Shown in pieces: positions 14,928 to 20,081 of a stretch of DNA of 20,081 bases. The translations under genes and the position numbers were made by a program. Source of the stretch: Burkholderiales bacterium (lineage in GTDB: Bacteria > Pseudomonadota > Gammaproteobacteria > Burkholderiales > Burkholderiaceae_F); the NCBI GenBank assembly GCA_021298875.1, contig JAJTHJ010000172.1, positions 1 through 20,081 on the forward strand, written 5' to 3'. Position 1 is the stretch's first letter. Each line of letters begins with the position of its first letter. Under the pieces are notes generated by a model. It did no database searches, had not been told where the DNA came from, and was given only the letters and a program-made list of their open reading frames with translations.

Positions 14928-15839
14928 ATGAACGCTCTCGCCCGCGCCTGGGACAGCGACGTCGCCTACAGCTTCCGCCAATCGCCGGTGGCGATGGGGG
15001 CGGCGCTGGTGGCGCTGGTGCTGATCGTCTGCGCCGTGTTTGCCGAATGGGTGGCGCCGCACAACCCGTTCGACCTGGCGACCATCAACCTGCTCGATGC
15101 TTCGCAGCCGCCGGCCTGGATCGAAGGCGGCAGCAGCAAGTTCCTGCTCGGCACCGACGATCAGGGCCGCGACGTGCTGTCGGCGATTCTCTTCGGCATG
15201 CGCATCTCGCTGATCATCGGCCTGGCGGCAGTGGCGCTGAGCGTGCTGCTCGGCGTGGGCCTGGGCCTGCTCGCCGGCTATGTCGGCGGCCGCCTCGATG
15301 CGCTGCTGATGCGCATTGCCGACGTGCAGTTGTCGTTCCCGGCGATCCTGATCGCGCTGCTGATCGACGGCGTGGCCCGTGCGGCGGTGCCCAAGGAAGT
15401 GCACGAGGTGATCGCCTTCCCGGTGCTGGTGGGGGCCATTGCGCTTGCCAACTGGCCGCAGTACGCGCGCACGGTGCGCGGCTCCACGCTGGTCGAGAAG
15501 AACAAGGAGTACGTGCAGGCGGCGCGGCTGATCGGTGTGTCGCCGCTGGCGATCATGCTGCGGCACGTGCTGCCCAACGCCATCGGCCCGGTGTTGGTGC
15601 TGGCCACCGTCAACGTGGCGCTGGCGATCATCACCGAGGCCACGCTGTCCTTCCTCGGCGTGGGCGTGCCGCCGACCACCCCGTCGCTGGGCACGCTGAT
15701 CCGCATCGGCAACGAGTTTCTCTTCTCCGGTGAATGGTGGATCACCATCTTCCCCGGGCTGGCGCTGGTCTTGCTCGTTCTGTCGGTCAACCTGCTGGGC
15801 GACTGGCTGCGCGATGCGCTCAATCCGAAACTGCGATAG
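14928..15839 (+). CDS. Peptide-type ABC transporter permease, DppC/OppC-like
   Basis: A 303-aa second permease, partner of the DppB-like protein. Its N-terminus has the OppC-type region (YSFRQSPVAMGAALVALVLI then a helix and VAPHNPFD). LGTDDQGRDVLSAILFG is the typical segment ahead of the core domain, and the EAA loop is at about residues 187-215 (STLVEKNKEYVQAARLIGVS). A loop with VPKEVHEV between helices is somewhat longer than in E. coli DppC. It closes with WLRDALNPKLR, as usual. The ATG at 14928 follows the binding-protein stop by 19 bases; only a weak GGCAG lies upstream. The large spread of permease genes (the B-type is two genes earlier) is less compact than the usual ABCDF order. Confidence 0.93.
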   Translation: MNALARAWDSDVAYSFRQSPVAMGAALVALVLIVCAVFAEWVAPHNPFDLATINLLDASQPPAWIEGGSSKFLLGTDDQGRDVLSAILFGMRISLIIGLAAVALSVLLGVGLGLLAGYVGGRLDALLMRIADVQLSFPAILIALLIDGVARAAVPKEVHEVIAFPVLVGAIALANWPQYARTVRGSTLVEKNKEYVQAARLIGVSPLAIMLRHVLPNAIGPVLVLATVNVALAIITEATLSFLGVGVPPTTPSLGTLIRIGNEFLFSGEWWITIFPGLALVLLVLSVNLLGDWLRDALNPKLR

Positions 15840-15857
15840 GCAGAACAGGAGGCAAGC

Positions 15858-16241
15858 ATGCACTGGCAACAACGACTGATTCTGGCGCTTGCGACACTGG
15901 CGCTGACGGGCTGCGCGAGTTCGTTTCATGGTTCCTACATCGTCGGCGAGCGTTACTTCAAGACTTCGATCGATACCTTTCCGGTGATCATCCTGAGCAT
16001 CGACGGCACCGACACCTTGCAGCGGCGCACGCTGGTCGACCCCGGCGTGCGGCAGGTCAGCGTGCAGGCGCCGCCGGTGCCCGGCGCACCTAACGAGACC
16101 GCCACCTTCACGGTCGACGTGAAGCCTTGTTTCACCTACTACATCGTTGCGGTGCGCGCGAATCCGATTGCTGCGGCCTTTACGCCGAAGGTCGATTTCG
16201 CCGAGCCGCTCGCCGGCTGCACGCCGCCGCCGGCTAAGTAA
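15858..16241 (+). CDS. Small putative lipoprotein of unknown function inside the ABC operon
   Basis: A 127-aa product with a strong Shine-Dalgarno AGGAGG (15847-15852) five bases before its ATG, better than those of its operon neighbours. The N-terminus RLILALATLALTGC has a clear lipobox (LTGC, lipid Cys19). The remainder looks like a small beta-sandwich: ILSIDG, then LVDPGVRQVSVQAPP, a Cys in DVKPCFTYYIVA, and a final Cys in LAGCTPPP; the pattern of a short DG motif, a PG turn and a C-x-x-YYIVA strand occurs in other small proteobacterial lipoproteins of unknown role. It lies between the DppC-like and DppD-like genes, so it is co-transcribed with the importer, but no part of such transporters is normally a lipoprotein of this kind. 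Its job there is unknown. Confidence 0.8.
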   Translation: MHWQQRLILALATLALTGCASSFHGSYIVGERYFKTSIDTFPVIILSIDGTDTLQRRTLVDPGVRQVSVQAPPVPGAPNETATFTVDVKPCFTYYIVAVRANPIAAAFTPKVDFAEPLAGCTPPPAK

Positions 16242-16260
16242 CCTCATCCGCGAGCCGCCG

Positions 16261-17226
16261 TTGAAGCCGCCCCTGCTGCAAGTCCGCAACCTGCGCATCG
16301 AGTTCCCGACCCGGCGCGGAACGCTGGTGGCGGTGGACGAAGTGTCCTTCGACATCGCGCCAGGCGAGGTGCTCGGCGTGGTGGGCGAGTCGGGCGCTGG
16401 CAAGTCCTTGACCGGGGCGGCGATCATCGGCCTGCTCGAGCCGCCCGGGCGGATCGCCGGCGGCGAGATCAAGTTAAACGGCCTGCGCATCGACAACCTG
16501 CCCTACGAAGAAATGCGCAAGGTGCGCGGGCGCGAGATCGGCGCGATCTTCCAGGACCCGCTGACCTCGCTCAACCCGCTGTACACGGTCGGGCGGCAGT
16601 TGACCGAGACGATCGTCACCCACCTGAACATCTCGATGGCCGCCGCGCGCGAACGCGCCGTGCAACTGCTCGCCGCTACCGGCATCCCGGCGCCGGAGCG
16701 GCGCATCGATCACTACCCGCACCAGTTTTCCGGCGGCATGCGGCAGCGGGTGGTGATCGCGCTCGCGCTGGCCGCCGAGCCCAGGCTCGTCATCGCCGAC
16801 GAGCCGACCACCGCGCTCGACGTATCGATCCAGGCGCAGATCATCGCCCTGCTCAAGCGCCTGTGCCGCGAGCAGGGCACGGCGGTGATGCTGGTGACGC
16901 ACGACATGGGCGTGATCGCCGAGACCGCCGACCGTGTGGCCGTGATGTATGCCGGCCGCATCGCCGAGATCGGTCCGGTGGCCGACGTGATCCACCGCCC
17001 GCAGCATCCCTACACCGTCGGGCTGATGGGCTCGATCCCCACCTTCGAGCACGATGTGCCGCGGCTGGCGCAGATCGAAGGCAGCATGCCGCGGCTGACC
17101 GCCATCCCGCCCGGCTGCGCCTTCAATCCGCGCTGCACCCACGTCATCGACCGCTGCCGCCGCGAGCGGCCCGACCTGCGCCCCGCCGGCGCCGCGCAGG
17201 CGGCGTGCTGGCTGTTGGCGTCCTGA
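16261..17226 (+). CDS. Peptide-type ABC transporter ATP-binding protein, DppD/OppD-like
   Basis: A 321-aa cytoplasmic ATPase energising the importer. It has Walker A GESGAGKS (42-49), Q-loop QDP (98-100), signature FSGGMRQR (156-163), Walker B LVIADE (176-181) and switch H214. The C-terminal extension carries C286, C292, C299 and C316 in the PGCAFNPRCTHVIDRC pattern known from DppD/OppD, where it can hold an iron-sulfur cluster or zinc. The start is taken as TTG 16261, which gives MKPPLLQVRNLRIEF, aligning with family N-termini; no ATG or GTG lies in frame between here and the preceding lipoprotein stop, and the open frame upstream only overlaps that gene. Length matches E. coli DppD (about 327). 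No clear Shine-Dalgarno. Confidence 0.92.
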   Translation: MKPPLLQVRNLRIEFPTRRGTLVAVDEVSFDIAPGEVLGVVGESGAGKSLTGAAIIGLLEPPGRIAGGEIKLNGLRIDNLPYEEMRKVRGREIGAIFQDPLTSLNPLYTVGRQLTETIVTHLNISMAAARERAVQLLAATGIPAPERRIDHYPHQFSGGMRQRVVIALALAAEPRLVIADEPTTALDVSIQAQIIALLKRLCREQGTAVMLVTHDMGVIAETADRVAVMYAGRIAEIGPVADVIHRPQHPYTVGLMGSIPTFEHDVPRLAQIEGSMPRLTAIPPGCAFNPRCTHVIDRCRRERPDLRPAGAAQAACWLLAS

Positions 17227-17258
17227 CGGCCAGGACGAACCGTGACCTACGACAAACC

Positions 17259-18299
17259 ATGAGCGCAACGGCGCAAACCCCCATGCCGGCCGACGCCGCC
17301 GCGCCGATCGTCGAAGCGACCGACCTGGCGCGCCACTTCGACGTCTCGCCGCCGTGGTTGAACCGCGTGCTCGAGCGCAAGGGCCGCGCCATCTTGCGCG
17401 CGGTCGACGGCTTGAGTTTCGACATCCGCCGCGGCGAGACGCTGGCTCTGGTCGGCGAGTCCGGTTGCGGCAAATCGACCGTCGCCCGGCTGTTGGTGGG
17501 TCTGTATGCGCCCACCGCCGGGCGGGTACGCGTGTTTGGCCGCAACCTGGCGGAGATGAATACCGCGGCCGGGCGCACGCTGCGGCAGAAGCTGCAAATG
17601 ATCTTCCAGGACCCCTACGCCAGCCTCAATCCGCGCTGGCGGGTGGCCGACATCATTGCCGAGCCGCTGCGCACGCACCGGCTGCTCGCCGACGAGGCCG
17701 CCGTCCTCGCGCGCGTGGACGAACTGCTCACGCAGGTGCGCCTGTCGCCGGCCGACAAGAGCAAGTACCCGCATCAGTTCTCCGGCGGGCAGCGGCAGCG
17801 CATCTCCATCGCCCGCGCGCTCGCCACCCACCCCGAGTTTCTCGTCTGCGACGAGCCGACCTCCGCGCTCGACGTGTCGGTGCAGGCGCAGGTGCTCAAC
17901 CTGATGAAGGACCTGCAGCGCGACTTGGGGCTCACCTACCTCTTCATCTCGCACAACCTGGCCGTGGTGCATCACATCGCCGACCGCGTCGGCGTGATGT
18001 ACCTCGGGCGGATCGTCGAGCTGGCGCCCAAGAAGACGCTCTTTGCGATGCCGCGCCATCCGTACACGCGGATGCTGCTCGACGCCATCCCCGACCTCGA
18101 AATGACCGGACGCGCCCGCACCCCGGTGGCGGGCGAAGTGCCCAACCCGCTCAACCCGCCACCCGGCTGCACCTTCCATCCCCGCTGCCCGCACGCCAAT
18201 GCGCGCTGCCGCAGCGAAGCGCCGCAAGCGATCCGCGTGCGTCACGCCGACGCCGAGACGCTGGTCGCCTGCCACGCGGTTGAGGAAGGGCGGGTCTAG
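17259..18299 (+). CDS. Peptide-type ABC transporter ATP-binding protein, DppF/OppF-like
   Basis: The 346-aa partner ATPase, last gene of the operon. Motifs: Walker A GESGCGKS (66-73), Q-loop QDPYASLNPRW (117 onward), signature FSGGQRQR (174-181), Walker B FLVCDE (194-199) and switch H232. The C-terminal CxxxxxC-type cluster has C304, C310, C317 and C338. Compared with its neighbour it has an extended N-terminus with the segment SPPWLNRVLERKGRA inserted before the first strand, which is common in OppF-type proteins. The ATG at 17259 lies 32 bases after the previous stop; no obvious ribosome site is close. DppD-like and DppF-like proteins form the heterodimer under the two permeases. Only a weak 6-bp hairpin without T-run follows. 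Confidence 0.93.
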   Translation: MSATAQTPMPADAAAPIVEATDLARHFDVSPPWLNRVLERKGRAILRAVDGLSFDIRRGETLALVGESGCGKSTVARLLVGLYAPTAGRVRVFGRNLAEMNTAAGRTLRQKLQMIFQDPYASLNPRWRVADIIAEPLRTHRLLADEAAVLARVDELLTQVRLSPADKSKYPHQFSGGQRQRISIARALATHPEFLVCDEPTSALDVSVQAQVLNLMKDLQRDLGLTYLFISHNLAVVHHIADRVGVMYLGRIVELAPKKTLFAMPRHPYTRMLLDAIPDLEMTGRARTPVAGEVPNPLNPPPGCTFHPRCPHANARCRSEAPQAIRVRHADAETLVACHAVEEGRV

Positions 18300-18327
18300 G
18301 CCCGCCGCCTTATCCGCGGCGCCGTCA

Positions 18328-20081
18328 TCACCGCGCCGCCACCGTCCCGACCAACCCGGCAATACCCAGCCCCAGCGCCGCCAGCGCGTCGCCGGCGATC
18401 AACCCGCCGCCGACGAGCGAGGTGGCGCTCATGTCCGCCGGCAAGTCGGCGTCGCGCCGGCGCCGGCGGGCGGCGAGGCTGTCCACCGCCGAGCCGATCA
18501 CGCCGCCGGCGGCAAACCAGGCCGAGGTCGGCAGATTGACAAAGCCGCCAAAGGACGAGGCGTACGGCGATGGCAACAGCACCGCATCGACCATGAAGTC
18601 GGTCGCATGCCCGCTGCGGCTGCCCGCCACCCAGCGGCGGTAGTGGGCGTTGTCCTTCAGCAGCTTGCGCGCCACCGCCACGGCCAGTCCGATCGCCACG
18701 CCGAGCCAGATGGCGCTGCGCTGGTACGGCTTGTCGTCGGTCAGGCTGCGCAGCGCGCCGACGAACTTGTAGGTCATCGCCGCCGTCCACTCCGCCGGCT
18801 GCGCGTCGGCGGGCATCGTCGTCTGATCCAGCCGCAGCACCGGGTAGGCGGCCATGAACAACTGCGCCAGCAGCACGGCGAGCAGCGCCCCGGCGACGAT
18901 GCCGCCGGCCTGGAAGCGGAACTGGATCGTCCGGTTGGTGCCCAGCCGCCAGCCGGTGGAGCGGTCCTGCTGCATGTCGCAGGCCACACTCGTGGACACC
19001 AGCACCACGGTAGCGACGATCATCCCCACCGCCGGCTCGCGCAGGCCGACGGCGGCAAACAGCACGACCGTCACCACGAAGGCGGAGGAGATCGGGTTCG
19101 AGTCGCTGATGCCGAGCGAAATCCCGTTGACCAGCGCAAAGACGAAGCACAGCGCCAGCGCGCCAGCGAGATACGCCGCCGGCGCGTCGAAGAAGTTCGT
19201 CCCCGCCCAGACGATGGCCACGCCCCACACGGCAATCCAGAGGGCGAGCCGGCCATGATCCACGCGCTTCCAGCTTTCCGTCGGCACGACCGCCGGCGCC
19301 GCGCCGCCGCGCAACCGCCGCCAGGCTTGCACCAGCAGCAGGCTCACGTCGAGGACGGCGGCACCGAGGATCATCCCCAGCGCGATCAGGAAGGTGATCT
19401 TGCGGAACGGGTCGGTCGGCTCGAGCCAGCCGATGGAGACGAAGTACGGCATCGCCAGCCAACTGGCGATGCCGCCCGTCAGCGCCGCCAGGCCGATGCG
19501 GGCGCCGACGATCATCCCCGCGCCGAAGGTGGAGGCCGAGAACTCCACCGCCGCCAGCGCGCCCACGCGTGCGGTGGACACGCCCGCCAGCAGCCCCGCG
19601 CCGATGCCTGAGCCCAGGGTGGCCACCGACCGCCGCAGCAGCCGCACGTCGGTCAACGCACGCAGGATGTTGGCCACCGCCAAGCCGGAGGGGAAAGTCA
19701 GTTGCATGCGGTCCACCAGCAGCGGGGTGAAGAGCATCCCCACGCCCACGCCGAACATGCCGATGCAGGTCAGGTACACGACCAGCTGCCACGCCGGCGG
19801 CAGCGGCAGCCCGAGCCAGACGAAGGCTTGCACCGCGACCGCCAGCCCGCTCATGCCGGCCACCGAGGCGGCCGTCGTCTGCATGTAGTTGGCGCCGTGC
19901 TTGCCGTCGGCGCCATAGCCCAGCGTGACGAGCGAGCCGAGAATGCCCGCCAGCGTCTGCCCGCCGACGAAGAAGCCGAGCGAGAAGTTCATGTACGCCG
20001 CCGCCACGCCGCCCAGCGGCCCGAGCAGCAGGATGCCGATGGTCGCGAGCAGCGCGTAGTAGCGCCACGAGCCGATCGGCG
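18328..20081 (-). CDS. OPT family oligopeptide transporter (N-terminus beyond window)
   Basis: The frame runs open to the right edge, giving at least 583 residues; the visible start is cut off, as the frame continues above a GTG at 20007 with hydrophobic sequence (IGSWRYYALLATIGILLLG). It is a polytopic membrane protein with around a dozen or more hydrophobic helices. Family marks include the early glycine-rich region NFSLGFFVGGQTLAGILG, TFPSGLAVANILRAL in the middle, and the loop SVACDMQQDRSTGWRLGTNRT, which resembles the D-x-K-T-G-Y-x-L-G-A motif of OPT proteins. Bacterial OPT members transport oligopeptides or metal-chelate compounds by ion coupling; the substrate here is unknown. It is tail to tail with the ABC operon, 28 bases apart. 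OPT assignment is moderately to strongly supported by the motif and topology, not by a search. Confidence 0.82.
   Translation of the reverse strand, partial: PIGSWRYYALLATIGILLLGPLGGVAAAYMNFSLGFFVGGQTLAGILGSLVTLGYGADGKHGANYMQTTAASVAGMSGLAVAVQAFVWLGLPLPPAWQLVVYLTCIGMFGVGVGMLFTPLLVDRMQLTFPSGLAVANILRALTDVRLLRRSVATLGSGIGAGLLAGVSTARVGALAAVEFSASTFGAGMIVGARIGLAALTGGIASWLAMPYFVSIGWLEPTDPFRKITFLIALGMILGAAVLDVSLLLVQAWRRLRGGAAPAVVPTESWKRVDHGRLALWIAVWGVAIVWAGTNFFDAPAAYLAGALALCFVFALVNGISLGISDSNPISSAFVVTVVLFAAVGLREPAVGMIVATVVLVSTSVACDMQQDRSTGWRLGTNRTIQFRFQAGGIVAGALLAVLLAQLFMAAYPVLRLDQTTMPADAQPAEWTAAMTYKFVGALRSLTDDKPYQRSAIWLGVAIGLAVAVARKLLKDNAHYRRWVAGSRSGHATDFMVDAVLLPSPYASSFGGFVNLPTSAWFAAGGVIGSAVDSLAARRRRRDADLPADMSATSLVGGGLIAGDALAALGLGIAGLVGTVAAR

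Noticed and set aside
18302..18321. Hairpin CCGCCGC/GCGGCG-type between the convergent DppF-like and OPT genes as an intrinsic terminator
   Set aside because: Only about six base pairs and no T-run on either strand; not enough to call a terminator in GC-rich DNA.
18199..19611. 470-codon plus-strand open frame antisense to the OPT gene
   Set aside because: The minus strand shows consistent membrane helices and an OPT motif; the plus-strand translation is repetitive Arg/Gly/His sequence.
1..20081. CRISPR arrays, tRNA/rRNA genes, insertion sequences
   Set aside because: No regularly spaced repeats, no recognisable tRNA or rRNA stretches, and no transposase motifs were seen by eye on either strand.

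Overview
The window is about 20 kb of very GC-rich DNA, dense with coding sequence, with strong third-position G/C bias on both strands. Gene content fits a betaproteobacterium (Burkholderiales/Rhodocyclales type): a SWIB protein with a lysine/alanine-rich H1-like tail, a YbhP/ClsB pair, an HNH protein, and a Dpp/Opp-type ABC operon. This assignment is inferred from gene families only. No rRNA, tRNA, CRISPR array or insertion sequence was seen.

Left part (1-3882): the end of a very large, 5'-truncated protein built like a polymorphic toxin or injected effector. It has an N-terminal region, a coiled coil, a central hydrophobic stretch, a linker with a paired-Cys motif, and an HNH/EndoVII-like C-terminus. 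No recognisable immunity gene follows. A repeat-rich promoter region then drives the SWIB-domain gene, which ends at a strong bidirectional terminator.

Middle (3938-10954): small units in alternating directions. On the minus strand, an EEP-family phosphodiesterase is coupled by a TTGA overlap to a cardiolipin synthase of the ClsB type. On the plus strand, a three-domain envelope lipoprotein (MliC-like, COG3650-like, META) precedes a small two-helix membrane protein. On the minus strand, an HNH endonuclease is coupled by a GTGA overlap to a large lipoprotein of unknown function. On the plus strand, a polytopic membrane protein is coupled by an ATGA overlap to a small secreted Cys-containing protein. 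Most of these products act at the envelope.

Right part (11074-18299): one long plus-strand operon for a peptide-type ABC importer, in the order DppB-like permease, M20 amidohydrolase, solute-binding protein, DppC-like permease, small lipoprotein, DppD-like ATPase, DppF-like ATPase. The complete transporter with an embedded hydrolase suggests uptake of an acylated or peptide-like compound followed by cytoplasmic cleavage. Tail to tail with it, and running off the right edge, is an OPT-family oligopeptide transporter, so two unrelated peptide-type transport systems lie side by side.

The least explained items are the C-terminal module of the large effector-like protein, the direct/inverted repeats around the SWIB promoter, and the several envelope proteins of unknown function.
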